64,000 bases of DNA from Flavobacteriales bacterium UBA2306 (GCA_002345565.1 DDVS01000004.1:1-64000); one strand, 5' to 3'. Positions 17,566 to 27,469 are shown, counted from the stretch's first letter. Numbers and translations: made by a program. Notes: generated from the sequence alone by a model not told the origin.

Positions 17566-18693
17566 TTAGTTTCTCCAAAGAAAATTTTGATATGTAGTGG
17601 GCGTAAATCTACCTGCCACACCCTGGTATTTAACAAATACAAAATAGTAAAATATCATAAACGCTACAAAAAACAGATGCAAAAGCCTCCGGTTATTGTT
17701 GCTATTAACAGAGTAGATGATATTAGGAATTACCAATGGTGCAAAACTCATATAGCCGCCTACTAAACGGGTAGAGAAAACAGGATTGTCCCGCATAATG
17801 AAATAAAGGCACACGCCAAATACCATAATATTCCGCATATACTCATAATAGTAAATTTTTTCACAGGCTACTTTGTCATAGGTAATCAGAAGATAGGTAT
17901 ACATCAGCATCAGTCCATCCATAAAGTTGGAAGATTTTGCCTCGAAATTGACATAACCATTAAACCCATTGGACACGTCCTGAACATTGAGACTATCCAA
18001 AAACCCGGAAAATAAGTTATAAATCTGCAACGGCGATAAAATGACACATACCACAATGGAATAAAAAATTCTACCAGAGTTCATCGGCAAAACAGCGAGC
18101 CAATACGCCGGTAAAAATACCACACTCGATTTATGAAAACCAAAAGCCACATAAAGACAGAGCAGATACCAAAAAACCTGTCTTTCTTTAATGAATTTGA
18201 ATGATATTAAACAAAATACCATTCCCAAGGCCTGCCGCATATGCCCACTATCTGCTATAAAATAGGCCGGAATCATAAATAACAAGATAGAAAAGACAGG
18301 ATAGACAGAGTTTTTATAATAACTAACCAGCTTAAGAGAAATCGTGATGATGGCACTTACCAATGTGAAATTCTGGAACGGTGATCCCGTGGCATAAACC
18401 AGCTTGTTGAGGAATACATACATCCATTCTATATCCAGATCGGTTTTCCGGAAAAGCATTTTATCTACAAGTTGCGAGTAATCTATCGTTGGAAAAAACT
18501 CCGCATACATCCCCCGGTAAACAGGATAATCTGCTCCTACAAAATTACGGTAGCCTATAATCATAATCATATAAAAACCTACGGCAAACAGAATAATCTT
18601 TGGCGTTCTGCCATCCCTCCTGTTAACCTCTACAAAACTGTAAAGAATCAGGAACACAAATACAATGGTGAAAACAGGATGTAAAAAATTCAT
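17566..18693 (-). CDS. EpsG-family membrane protein, probable exopolysaccharide polymerase
   Basis: A 375-residue protein with about ten predicted helices and the EpsG hallmark GYRNFVGADYPVYRGMY after the second helix, plus SGHMRQALGMVFCLISF in the middle. EpsG-type proteins are thought to polymerise repeat units outside the inner membrane, as Wzy does. It lies between two GT-C-like membrane proteins and shares their orientation. Together with the Wzc and Wza components downstream this gives most of a Wzy-dependent pathway; a Wzx-type flippase was not seen in the window. Confidence 0.82.
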   Translation of the reverse strand: MNFLHPVFTIVFVFLILYSFVEVNRRDGRTPKIILFAVGFYMIMIIGYRNFVGADYPVYRGMYAEFFPTIDYSQLVDKMLFRKTDLDIEWMYVFLNKLVYATGSPFQNFTLVSAIITISLKLVSYYKNSVYPVFSILLFMIPAYFIADSGHMRQALGMVFCLISFKFIKERQVFWYLLCLYVAFGFHKSSVVFLPAYWLAVLPMNSGRIFYSIVVCVILSPLQIYNLFSGFLDSLNVQDVSNGFNGYVNFEAKSSNFMDGLMLMYTYLLITYDKVACEKIYYYEYMRNIMVFGVCLYFIMRDNPVFSTRLVGGYMSFAPLVIPNIIYSVNSNNNRRLLHLFFVAFMIFYYFVFVKYQGVAGRFTPTTYQNFLWRN

Positions 18694-18740
18694 GAACTAG
18701 GGTTACCACTTTCCTACAAAAGTAACGGTATTTATATAAC

Positions 18741-20090
18741 TTACCAATAAAAATTACCAATCATCTGCATCCCAAAAGTCTGCAAAAGACACAGGTAAAA
18801 CATGATTTTAAAATTGTCTGAAGTAATATCCTTCAACAAAATCAAAAAATAAGGCACCAGAAACAGACACGCCCGCGCCGTTTCCCCGGTTCCGTAAGCA
18901 CCAGTCAAAAGCATTGCGGAAATTGCAGAAATTGCTGAGAAAAACAGAATATTGCCATTTCGGTTTTCAAAAACTTCGGTTCCTGATTTCTTAGAAAATA
19001 AAACCGCTAAGAATCCAAAAGACAAAAACAAAAATATCTCTCCAATGTCTTCTAACCTTGTCATTAGATAAATAAATGGCTGATGAAACAATCTAAAACC
19101 ATCCGGATTTTCCGAATGTGAGGCTAGTAGAAATGTTTCTAATTGATTATAACCTGTCGTTGCATAAATGATTACAAAAGCCAAAGCAAACACAACAGCG
19201 CTCATCAAACTCAACCAAACAAAATTCCATTTCCCTCGGATTAAAAAATAGAAACTGAAACAAGCTAAAAATGCAAATAGAAATAATCCCGAAAACGTAA
19301 TCAAGTTGGTTAAAATTAATCCAAAACAAATCAACAGAAATGAAACAATATCAATTTTGTTTTGATGAAATATCCTCGCCAATCCTAACAGAAAAATCAA
19401 AGTTGATGTCAGAACTAATGCATCTATAGAAACCAAAAGATAAATATTAACAGAGGGAACAATTGCAAACAAAAGCAACACCCACTTTCTTCTTGTCTCT
19501 TCAAACCCGAGATAAATCAAAATCTGATAAAATAATGGAAAGGATAAACATCCAATTGCGAAAAAGACAATTGCCAAGGTCTCGATGTTAGAAATATTCA
19601 GAATCCAAAAATGAAGAAGCGTTACAAACGGCGGATGCGTTTTGGTGTGCATTTGAAAATGCTCCAGATTCTTAGAGAAATCTCTTAACCAAACTTGTCC
19701 GTCTGTAATGTTGATGGCATCGGCATAATACTGTCGTCCTTTCAGATAAAATGGTTGCAGAAAAGAAATATCAAAATCTCCCTGACTCAGATTTCCTAAT
19801 ACAACCAAAAGAATTGAGATTAAAAATAATAGATAAACATTGAGTCTCTCTACATGTTTGAAAGCTAAAATCCCCGAAATCAAAAACAGAAATGCAAATA
19901 CAAATCCGCTCCACAAAAACTGATTGGGATAAATAACAGAAATCGGAAACAGAACGCCCGTTCCTGTGTAACCGCCATTGTTCTGATAATAAAAATTAGA
20001 GCCGGCAATAGCTATCCAAATTACGATTGCTACAAAAAAGACCAGCCAGGGAAAGTTTTTAAGACTAGCCCATTGTAATTTTTTTTTCAT
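18741..20090 (-). CDS. Multi-pass membrane protein, GT-C-like
   Basis: About 449 residues with a basic N-terminus (MKKKLQWASLKNF) and around eleven membrane helices. A soluble loop near residues 110-160 contains TKTHPPFVTLLHFW; His-Pro-Pro in this position is seen in several lipid-linked-sugar GT-C transferases. No clear DD motif is visible, so catalytic status is less sure than for the gene at 15999. I chose the ATG at 20088-20090; the longer frame to 20123 would start at TTG. It probably begins the EpsG transcription unit. Function unknown; polysaccharide assembly is inferred from context. Confidence 0.65.
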   Translation of the reverse strand: MKKKLQWASLKNFPWLVFFVAIVIWIAIAGSNFYYQNNGGYTGTGVLFPISVIYPNQFLWSGFVFAFLFLISGILAFKHVERLNVYLLFLISILLVVLGNLSQGDFDISFLQPFYLKGRQYYADAINITDGQVWLRDFSKNLEHFQMHTKTHPPFVTLLHFWILNISNIETLAIVFFAIGCLSFPLFYQILIYLGFEETRRKWVLLLFAIVPSVNIYLLVSIDALVLTSTLIFLLGLARIFHQNKIDIVSFLLICFGLILTNLITFSGLFLFAFLACFSFYFLIRGKWNFVWLSLMSAVVFALAFVIIYATTGYNQLETFLLASHSENPDGFRLFHQPFIYLMTRLEDIGEIFLFLSFGFLAVLFSKKSGTEVFENRNGNILFFSAISAISAMLLTGAYGTGETARACLFLVPYFLILLKDITSDNFKIMFYLCLLQTFGMQMIGNFYW

Positions 20091-20213
20091 CAATGAGTGT
20101 GTTTTTTGAGTTTTCTGCACCAAAAATATTAATAAAACATCAAACTGTGAGATAATTTTGTGATTACTTGTTTTTATCGGACATCACAAATCTGTAATTA
20201 GGAACCAATCTCA

Positions 20214-20252
20214 ACAAAAAACCCTTTCAGAGTTTGAAACTTTGAAAGGGTT
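20214..20252 (-). terminator. Terminator of topA
   Basis: Stem AACCCTTTCA/TGAAAGGGTT with a 13-nt loop; on the minus strand it is followed by TTTTTTG. It lies just after the topA stop codon. Confidence 0.85.
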
Positions 20253-20273
20253 AATTTTTATCAAATATATTGA

Positions 20274-22832
20274 TTACTTCTTCCTAGCCGGTGCTTTCTT
20301 CGCAGCAGGCTTTTTAGCAGTAGCAGCTTTCTTAGCGACCGGTTTCTTTTTCTCAGCAAAGGCTTTTGGGTCTTGTGCTGTGATCCATTTTTTCACCTCA
20401 TCCAGAGAAACATCTTTCAACTCGTCTGCCTCGTATTTAGAATCGTCTTTCTTCTTCGGAATTTTGTAGATGCTCTTGCCGTGTTTTACAATAGGTCCCC
20501 ATCTCGCATTCTCGATAGAGATTTTCTCGGCTTCCCATTGCTGGATGTATCGGTTGGCCTCTTTCTCCAGTTTGGCTTCCACCAACTCGTTGATGTCGTT
20601 TTGAGAAAGGTTATCAAAATCATAAAGTTTTGGAACGTTGATGAAGATACTTTTGTACTTGATAAAAGGTCCAAATCTTCCTGTTCCTTTAGTAATCGGT
20701 TCGCCTTTGTAGTTGGCAATTGGCGCATCGGCTACTTTCTTTTCATTAATGATTTCCTCTGCACGGGTTTGGTCAACAGACAACGGATCTTCCCCTTTCG
20801 GAATACTGATGTAAGTCTCGCCCCATTTTACATAAGGTCCAAATCTACCAACACCCACAGAAACTGGCTGACCGTCAACTTCTTTAAGATCAAAAGGCAG
20901 TTTGAACAATTCCAAAGCCTCTTCCAAAGTAATGGTTGCAATATTCTGATTCGCCATCAAGGATGCAAATGTTGGTTTCTCCTCATCGTCCTGCTCCCCG
21001 ATTTGAATCATCGGTCCAAATCTTCCGATTCTTGCGTGAACGTTTTTACCCGTTTTAGGATCTATACCTAAAATTCTCTCGCCATTCGCACGGTCTGCAT
21101 TTTCCTCAACATCTTCAATCCTTGGATGGAATTTGGAGTAGAAATCCGTCATCATCTCTTTCCACTTTTGGTCGCCGTTGGCAATGTGGTCAAAACCTTC
21201 TTCTACTCTTGCCGTGAAACCATAGTCAAGAATCTCAGCAAAATTATTAATCAAGAAATCATTCACAACTTCACCGATATCGGTTGGCACAAACTTATTT
21301 TTATCACCGCCGAATTTTTCTTCAAGAACTTCTTTTTTGACACCAGATTTTCCTAATGTCATTTTCACAATTTCTCTGGTTTGCGGTTCTATCTCTCTTT
21401 TATCTACATATTCACGATTCTGAATCGTTTGGATGGTCGGCGCATAAGTGGATGGACGACCAATCCCTAACTCTTCCAATTTCTTCACCAAACCAGCTTC
21501 GGTAAATCTTGCAGATGGTCTCGTGAATTTTTCTGTTGCGGTTATTTTTTTATAATCAAGAGCTTCACCAACTGAAACTTTTGGTAACAATTTTTCGTTG
21601 TTTTCATCATCGTCATCCTCAGTTTTCACGATGCCATAAGCTTTTAAGAAACCATCAAAAACAATAACTTCACCTTGTGCTTCAAAATGTTGTGGCAATT
21701 TTGCATTACCAATCTCGATAACTGTTTTTTCGATTTTCGCATTTTCCATCTGAGAAGCCAAAGTTCTTCTGTAAATCAATTGATATAATTTATTCAACTG
21801 AACATCACCAATAGACTTCACAGAAAAATCTGTCGGACGAATCGCCTCGTGCGCTTCCTGAGCGGAAGATGATTTGGTCGTATAATTTCTTGGCTTAGAA
21901 TAATTCTCACCGTATTCTGAAATAATCTGAGCTTTCGCTCCGTTGATTGCTTCTTGAGAAAGATTCACGGAGTCGGTTCTCATATACGTGATAAATCCTT
22001 CTTCGTAAAGTCTTTGTGCCAGACGCATCGTTGTCGTCACACCATAACCCAATCTGGAAGAAGCTTCCTGTTGCAAAGTTGAAGTGGTGAACGGAGCAGA
22101 TGCCGTACGAGATCCCGGTTTGGTCTCAACATTCAGAACTTTGAAGTCTGTTGTCTTTGCCAGATTAAGGAAGTTCTCCGCATCAGATTCTTTATCAAAA
22201 TCTTTTTTCAGTTTTGCTAAAATCTCTTGCTGAGCATTATTAAGAAAAATTCCTTCTAATTTGAAACTTGGTTTCGGAACAAACTCACGGATTTCTTTTT
22301 CTCTTTCAACAACCAATCTTACTGCAACAGACTGAACACGTCCTGCAGAAAGACCTGTTTTCACTTTTTTCCAAAGAACTGGCGACATCTCGAAACCTAC
22401 GATTCTATCCAAAACTCGTCTTGCCTGTTGAGCATTCACAAGATTCTGATCAATATCTCTAGGATTTTCAATGGCTTTTAGAATAGCATTTTTCGTAATC
22501 TCGTGGAAAACGATTCTTTTTCTGTTTTCAGGTTTTAGTTTTAGCTCTTCAGCCAAATGCCAAGCAATTGCTTCTCCCTCCCGGTCCTCATCGGAAGCCA
22601 GCCAAACCAAATCGGCTTTTTTCACAGAAGCTTTAAGTTCTGCTACCAGCTTCTTCTTATCAGCAGAAACTTCATAATCAGGTGTGAAGTTCGACAAGTC
22701 GATTCCCATCCCTTTTTTAGGCAGATCACGGATGTGTCCGAAACTGGACTTAACCTCGAAATCTGACCCTAAATATTTCTGAATTGTTTTTGCTTTTGCC
22801 GGAGACTCGACAATTACTAAATTTTTTGGCAT
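20274..22832 (-). CDS. topA: DNA topoisomerase I (type IA)
   Basis: Relaxes negative supercoils by a single-strand break through a tyrosyl-DNA intermediate. The 852 residues comprise the TOPRIM domain (LVIVESPAKAKTIQKYLG, SDEDREGEAIAWHLAEEL), the catalytic core with GFITYMRTDSVNLS (active-site Tyr ~285), and C-terminal repeats of the GRFGP type (GRFGPMIQIG, GRFGPYVKWG, GRFGPFIKYK, ARWGPIVKHG) instead of cysteine zinc fingers. The extreme C-terminus is a Lys/Ala/Pro-rich histone-like tail (KKPVAKKAATAKKPAAKK), common in this phylum and likely to bind DNA. Confidence 0.97.
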   Translation of the reverse strand: MPKNLVIVESPAKAKTIQKYLGSDFEVKSSFGHIRDLPKKGMGIDLSNFTPDYEVSADKKKLVAELKASVKKADLVWLASDEDREGEAIAWHLAEELKLKPENRKRIVFHEITKNAILKAIENPRDIDQNLVNAQQARRVLDRIVGFEMSPVLWKKVKTGLSAGRVQSVAVRLVVEREKEIREFVPKPSFKLEGIFLNNAQQEILAKLKKDFDKESDAENFLNLAKTTDFKVLNVETKPGSRTASAPFTTSTLQQEASSRLGYGVTTTMRLAQRLYEEGFITYMRTDSVNLSQEAINGAKAQIISEYGENYSKPRNYTTKSSSAQEAHEAIRPTDFSVKSIGDVQLNKLYQLIYRRTLASQMENAKIEKTVIEIGNAKLPQHFEAQGEVIVFDGFLKAYGIVKTEDDDDENNEKLLPKVSVGEALDYKKITATEKFTRPSARFTEAGLVKKLEELGIGRPSTYAPTIQTIQNREYVDKREIEPQTREIVKMTLGKSGVKKEVLEEKFGGDKNKFVPTDIGEVVNDFLINNFAEILDYGFTARVEEGFDHIANGDQKWKEMMTDFYSKFHPRIEDVEENADRANGERILGIDPKTGKNVHARIGRFGPMIQIGEQDDEEKPTFASLMANQNIATITLEEALELFKLPFDLKEVDGQPVSVGVGRFGPYVKWGETYISIPKGEDPLSVDQTRAEEIINEKKVADAPIANYKGEPITKGTGRFGPFIKYKSIFINVPKLYDFDNLSQNDINELVEAKLEKEANRYIQQWEAEKISIENARWGPIVKHGKSIYKIPKKKDDSKYEADELKDVSLDEVKKWITAQDPKAFAEKKKPVAKKAATAKKPAAKKAPARKK

Positions 22833-22847
22833 CTAGAAAAATTTTTG

Positions 22848-22855
22848 CAAAAGTA
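22848..22855 (-). promoter_or_regulatory. -7 element of the topA promoter
   Basis: TACTTTTG on the minus strand matches TAnnTTTG, 15 nt upstream of the topA ATG, which implies a very short leader. No good -33 TTG is seen. Confidence 0.5.
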
Positions 22856-23023
22856 GGAGTTTTTTTATTACTAACCATTTTAGAAATAATTTCTATTGTC
22901 TATACCTTATATATATTATTGATTTTATCATCAAATAACCCATTTGCTAGTACTTAAAATTTAAGTTTTTTCACTAAATTCGCAAACTTAATTAATACAA
23001 GAACACGATTTTAGAACTTGAAA

Positions 23024-26000
23024 ATGAGCCAGTTTAAAGAATACAAAAACCTCAACCTTATTGACGTAGCCGAGAATGTAGCGGAATTTTGGAAACAAAA
23101 TAAAACTTTCAATAAAAGTGTTGAGATTCGTGAGGGGCAACCTGAGTTTGTTTTTTATGAAGGTCCGCCTTCAGCAAACGGCATGCCTGGAATTCACCAC
23201 GTAATGGCCAGAGCGTTGAAGGATATTTTCTGTCGTTATCAAACTCAAAACGGGAAACAAGTTTTCCGTAAAGCGGGTTGGGATACACACGGACTTCCTG
23301 TAGAACTTGGCGTGGAAAAAGAATTAGGAATTACGAAAGAAGATATTGGCAAAAAAATATCCATTGAAGATTACAACAAAGCTTGTCGTGAAGCGGTAAT
23401 GCGTTATACAGATGTTTGGAATACCCTTACCGAAAAAATCGGCTATTGGGTTGATCTTGATGACCCTTACATCACGTACAAGTCTACATATATGGAAACG
23501 GTGTGGTGGTTGCTAAAGCAATTGTACAGCAAAGAATTGTTGTACAAAGGCTACACCATTCAACCCTATTCTCCAAAAGCGGGAACTGGTCTTTCTTCGC
23601 ACGAGTTGAACCAGCCTGGAACGTATCGTGATGTTTCCGACACCACTGTTGTAGCTCAGTTTAAAGCTAAAAAAGAAACTACTGAATTGTTTAACGATGT
23701 TGATGGCGATGTTCACATCTTGGCTTGGACGACAACGCCGTGGACTTTACCTTCAAACACGGCTTTAACAGTAGGGAATAATATCGATTATGTTTTAGTA
23801 AAAACATTCAACCAATATACTTTTGAGCCCATCAATATTGTTTTGGCTAAAGCTTTAGTAGCAAAACAATTTGGTAAAAAATATGCAGAAGGAACGACTG
23901 AAGATTTTGCTAATTACACTGCAGAAACAAAAGTAATTCCTTACCAAGTTTTAAAAGAATTTAAAGGTTCTGAATTAGTAGGAACTCACTATGAGCAATT
24001 AGTTCCTTGGTTTTTACCTGCAGAAAATCCTGAGCAAGCTTTCAGAGTAATTCCTGGAGATTTTATAACTACAGAAGACGGAACAGGTATCGTACACACA
24101 GCTCCAACTTTTGGTGCAGATGATGCGAGAGTTGCGAAAGATGCAGGCGTTCCGCCAATGTTGGTGAATGATGAAAACGACAACTTGGTTCCTTTGGTAG
24201 ATTTACAAGGTAAATTCATTAAAGGAGAAAATGTTCCTGAATTATTCTCAGGGAAATACATCAAAAACGAATACTACGACGACGGAACTGCTCCAGAAAA
24301 ATCTTGGGATGTAGAATTGGCAATTTTGCTCAAAACGGAAAACAAAGCCTTCAAAGTTGAAAAATATGTTCACAGCTATCCACATTGCTGGAGAACCGAC
24401 AAACCCGTTTTATACTATCCGTTAGATTCTTGGTTTGTGAAAATGTCACAAGTTAAAAATCGTTTGGTAGAACTTAACGAAACCATCAACTGGAAGCCAA
24501 AATCTACAGGAGAAGGACGTTTTGCCAACTGGCTTGAAAACGTAAACGACTGGAATCTTTCCCGTTCAAGATATTGGGGAATTCCTTTGCCAATTTGGCG
24601 CTCCGAAGATTTAAAAGAAGAAAAAATAATCGGTTCTGTTGAAGAATTATACAACGAAATCGAAAAATCTATTGAAGCTGGATTCATGAAAGAAAATCCA
24701 TTCAAAGGTTTTGTGATTGGTGATATGTCTGAACAAAATTATGCTTTGGTAGATTTACATAAAAATGTAGTCGACAAAGTTGTTTTGGTTTCAGATTCTG
24801 GAAAAGCAATGAAGCGTGAAAGCGACTTAATCGACGTTTGGTTTGACTCAGGTTCGATGCCTTATGCACAATTGCACTACCCTTTTGAAAACAAAGAATT
24901 AATTGATTCTAATAAAGCTTTCCCTGCAGATTTTATCGCAGAAGGAGTAGACCAAACTCGTGGATGGTTTTATACCCTTCACGCAATCGGAACGGCAGTT
25001 TTTGATTCAGTTGCTTATAAAAATGTAATGAGTAACGGTCTTGTTTTAGACAAAAACGGGCAGAAAATGTCTAAACGTCTTGGAAACGCTGTAGACCCGT
25101 TCGAAACTCTAGCAGTTTATGGACCAGATGCAACACGTTGGTACATGATTTCTAATGCAAATCCTTGGGAAAACCTGAAGTTTGACATCGAAGGAATTGA
25201 TGAAGTAAGAAGAAAATTCTTCGGAACTCTCTACAATACATATTCATTCTTTGCGTTGTATGCGAACGTAGACGGATTTAATTATTCAGAAAAAGAGGTT
25301 CAAAACAGACCAGAAATAGACAGATGGATTTTATCTGAATTGAATCTTTTAATAAAAGAAGTAAAAGCGTTTTACGAAGATTACGAACCGACAAGAGTCG
25401 CAAGAGCCATCAATACTTTTGTAAATGACAACTTATCGAACTGGTACGTAAGATTGTGTAGAAGACGTTTCTGGAAGGGAGATTACTCGGAAGATAAAAT
25501 CTCTGCTTACCAAACTTTATATACTTGTTTAGAAACCGTAGCCAAATTATCGGCGCCCATTGCTCCATTCTTTATGGACCAATTGTACCAAGATTTGAAC
25601 AAAGTTACAGGAAAAGAAAACTGCGAATCTGTACACTTAACAGACTTCCCGGTTGCTGATGAAAGTTTAATTGATACCGATTTGGTTGAAAAAACACATT
25701 TAGCACAGAACATTACAAGTATGGTTTTCTCATTAAGAAAGAAAGAAAACGTAAAAGTTCGTCAACCATTGCAGAAAGTGTTAATTCCTGTCTTAGACGC
25801 TAAAACTGAAGAGCAGATTTTGGCTGTGGCAGAATTAATTAAACAAGAAGTAAATGTTAAAGAATTGCAGTTAATTAATGCTGAAGAAGCTTCACATTTA
25901 ATTGTAAAACAGATAAAACCTAACTTCAAGACTTTAGGCTCAAGACTTGGAAAAGATATGAAAGTTGTAGCAAACGAGATCAATAATCTTTCCGCAGAAC

Positions 26001-26413
26001 AGATTACAACTTTGGAAAAAGAAGTAAAAATGGAAATTCAGGGTTATGAAATTACCTTAAACGATGTGGAAATTTCAACCAAAGATATTCCGGGCTGGAC
26101 GGTAACTTCAGACGGAAAAACAACTGTGGCATTAGATTTGACACTCACGGATGAATTAAAATCTGAAGGAATCGCAAGAGAATTTATCAACCGGGTTCAA
26201 AACCTTAGAAAAGATAAAGATTTTGAGTTAACAGACAGAATTTCCATACAATTAGAAGAATCTAGTCCTTTCCGACAAGAACTTATTAACAATGATGCAT
26301 ATATTTCTGCGGAAGTATTGTCGGATAAAATAGAATTTGTAAATTCACTCTCAGATTTTGATGAAATAGAGATAGATGAAGAAAAATTCTGTGTGAAAAT
26401 TGAAAAAAAATAA
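23024..26413 (+). CDS. ileS: Isoleucyl-tRNA synthetase
   Basis: Class I aminoacyl-tRNA synthetase of 1129 residues. The HIGH-type motif appears as PGIHHV (~57-61) after YEGPPSANGMP. The editing domain includes AWTTTPWTLPSNTALTVG, the KMSKS-type motif is KMSKRLGN (~682), and the anticodon-binding and C-terminal domains follow. There is no C-terminal cysteine zinc cluster, and the length and layout fit the long, eukaryote-like group (IleS2), some of whose members are naturally less sensitive to mupirocin; that trait is an inference. I chose ATG 23024 (MSQFKEY) over an in-frame TTG two codons upstream. Confidence 0.97.
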   Translation: MSQFKEYKNLNLIDVAENVAEFWKQNKTFNKSVEIREGQPEFVFYEGPPSANGMPGIHHVMARALKDIFCRYQTQNGKQVFRKAGWDTHGLPVELGVEKELGITKEDIGKKISIEDYNKACREAVMRYTDVWNTLTEKIGYWVDLDDPYITYKSTYMETVWWLLKQLYSKELLYKGYTIQPYSPKAGTGLSSHELNQPGTYRDVSDTTVVAQFKAKKETTELFNDVDGDVHILAWTTTPWTLPSNTALTVGNNIDYVLVKTFNQYTFEPINIVLAKALVAKQFGKKYAEGTTEDFANYTAETKVIPYQVLKEFKGSELVGTHYEQLVPWFLPAENPEQAFRVIPGDFITTEDGTGIVHTAPTFGADDARVAKDAGVPPMLVNDENDNLVPLVDLQGKFIKGENVPELFSGKYIKNEYYDDGTAPEKSWDVELAILLKTENKAFKVEKYVHSYPHCWRTDKPVLYYPLDSWFVKMSQVKNRLVELNETINWKPKSTGEGRFANWLENVNDWNLSRSRYWGIPLPIWRSEDLKEEKIIGSVEELYNEIEKSIEAGFMKENPFKGFVIGDMSEQNYALVDLHKNVVDKVVLVSDSGKAMKRESDLIDVWFDSGSMPYAQLHYPFENKELIDSNKAFPADFIAEGVDQTRGWFYTLHAIGTAVFDSVAYKNVMSNGLVLDKNGQKMSKRLGNAVDPFETLAVYGPDATRWYMISNANPWENLKFDIEGIDEVRRKFFGTLYNTYSFFALYANVDGFNYSEKEVQNRPEIDRWILSELNLLIKEVKAFYEDYEPTRVARAINTFVNDNLSNWYVRLCRRRFWKGDYSEDKISAYQTLYTCLETVAKLSAPIAPFFMDQLYQDLNKVTGKENCESVHLTDFPVADESLIDTDLVEKTHLAQNITSMVFSLRKKENVKVRQPLQKVLIPVLDAKTEEQILAVAELIKQEVNVKELQLINAEEASHLIVKQIKPNFKTLGSRLGKDMKVVANEINNLSAEQITTLEKEVKMEIQGYEITLNDVEISTKDIPGWTVTSDGKTTVALDLTLTDELKSEGIAREFINRVQNLRKDKDFELTDRISIQLEESSPFRQELINNDAYISAEVLSDKIEFVNSLSDFDEIEIDEEKFCVKIEKK

Positions 26414-26530
26414 AACATATTTCTTTTTTGTTAAGAATTTGTAAATTCAATGTTTTGCAACAGAATTAAACTGATTTTAACTTGTATCATTCTCGTAATA
26501 AATAAAAGTTGAACAATTAATACGCTGGAA

Positions 26531-26911
26531 ATGGCAGACGAAAAATTACGCTATAGCGATGCAGACTTGCAGGAATTTAAAAAAATAATTCAAGACAAAA
26601 TAGCAAAAGCAGAAAACGACCTGGGTCTTATAAAAGAAAGTTTTATAAACAATCAAAATAACGGAACAGATGACACTTCGCCAACCTTCAAAGCATTTGA
26701 AGAAGGTGCAGAAACATTGAGCAAAGAGCAAAATGCTATCTTGGCATCCAGACAGGAGAAATTTTTACGGGATCTGAAACATGCACTTATCCGCATAGAA
26801 AATAAAACCTACGGGGTTTGCAGAGTCACCGGTAAACTGATTCCAAAACCAAGACTCCTGGCAGTTCCACACGCTACACTTAGCATAGAGGCTAAGAATA
26901 TGCAAAGATAA
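26531..26911 (+). CDS. TraR/DksA-family protein with degenerate zinc finger
   Basis: A 126-residue protein with an N-terminal helical hairpin (LRYSDADLQEFKKIIQDKI), acidic linker, and the DksA C-terminal block NKTYGVCRVTGKLIPKPRL. Classical DksA binds the RNA polymerase secondary channel and works with ppGpp. Here only the single Cys of GVC remains from the four-Cys zinc finger, as I remember for Bacteroidetes members. Cytoplasmic. It is 115 nt downstream of ileS and followed by its own terminator. Confidence 0.88.
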   Translation: MADEKLRYSDADLQEFKKIIQDKIAKAENDLGLIKESFINNQNNGTDDTSPTFKAFEEGAETLSKEQNAILASRQEKFLRDLKHALIRIENKTYGVCRVTGKLIPKPRLLAVPHATLSIEAKNMQR

Positions 26912-26930
26912 ATTACTAATTATCAAATAA

Positions 26931-26980
26931 TAAAGTCCGAGTTTCTGATTCTAAAAGATTAGAAATTGGGACTTTTTCTT
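26931..26980 (+). terminator. Terminator after the dksA-like gene
   Basis: Long imperfect stem with AAAGTCC/GGGACTTT at the base and TTTCT/AGAAA above, followed by TTTTTCTT. Its 3' end lies about 8 nt before the next ATG. Confidence 0.75.
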
Positions 26981-26987
26981 ATTATAA

Positions 26988-27230
26988 ATGGTACTAATTA
27001 TTATTCTCCTTTTAATTCTCGTTGGCGGATTGGCATTTAGAAATAAGCTATCTGTCAAAAATCTCTTTCAACCGAAGCAAAAATTCTACTCTATTGATGA
27101 TGAATACAATGTTAAACGAAAAGAGAAGCAAAATGAAATAGATCGGCTTCTGGACAAAATCGGGCCAAACGGTTTGGATGATCTCACGGAAAAAGAACGC
27201 AAAAGGCTGGATGAATTGTCCAAGAAATAA
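26988..27230 (+). CDS. Small membrane-anchored protein, DUF6576-like
   Basis: An 80-residue protein with one N-terminal membrane helix (MVLIIILLLILVGGLAF) and a charged cytoplasmic tail with EIDRLLDKIGPNGLDDLTEKE. That pattern (helix, turn, short helix) resembles the DUF6576 module found at the C-terminus of some flavobacterial rhomboid-like proteins; I am fairly but not fully sure of the family name. Function unknown. It lies 47 nt before the DUF2683-like gene in the cluster leading to lspA. Confidence 0.7.
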   Translation: MVLIIILLLILVGGLAFRNKLSVKNLFQPKQKFYSIDDEYNVKRKEKQNEIDRLLDKIGPNGLDDLTEKERKRLDELSKK

Positions 27231-27277
27231 CTAATTTGAGTTACATTTGCAAAACTATTTTTGAAACAAGAATACCA

Positions 27278-27469
27278 ATGGAATCTATCATAGTACATCC
27301 AAAAAACTCTATGGAGTTGACAGCGCTGAAAAGCGTACTGAAAGATATGGGCATCGAATTTGAAAAATTTCATACCAGAAATCAATCTCATAACCAAAAG
27401 ACCATCCAAAAAATCAACGACAGAAAGGATAAAAAAATTACGCGAAATCAAAAACCAAAAGGGCAATAA
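27278..27469 (+). CDS. Small DUF2683-like protein
   Basis: A 63-residue protein starting MESIIVHPKNSMELTALKSVLKDMG, a beta strand followed by a helix, then a highly basic tail (KINDRKDKKITRNQKPKGQ). The opening matches the small Bacteroidetes DUF2683 family, which resembles antitoxin N-termini, but no toxin gene follows. I chose ATG 27278 instead of a TTG at 27236. The stop overlaps the lspA start (TAATG), so it is translationally coupled to the signal peptidase gene. Confidence 0.7.
   Translation: MESIIVHPKNSMELTALKSVLKDMGIEFEKFHTRNQSHNQKTIQKINDRKDKKITRNQKPKGQ

Noticed and set aside
20373..21071. Long open frame (232 codons) on the plus strand inside topA
   Set aside because: It is antisense to a gene with all topoisomerase I motifs, and its translation is Phe/Leu-rich without any recognisable domain.
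27236..27277. TTG-started extension of the DUF2683-like protein
   Set aside because: ATG 27278 gives the exact family start, and the added residues match nothing.
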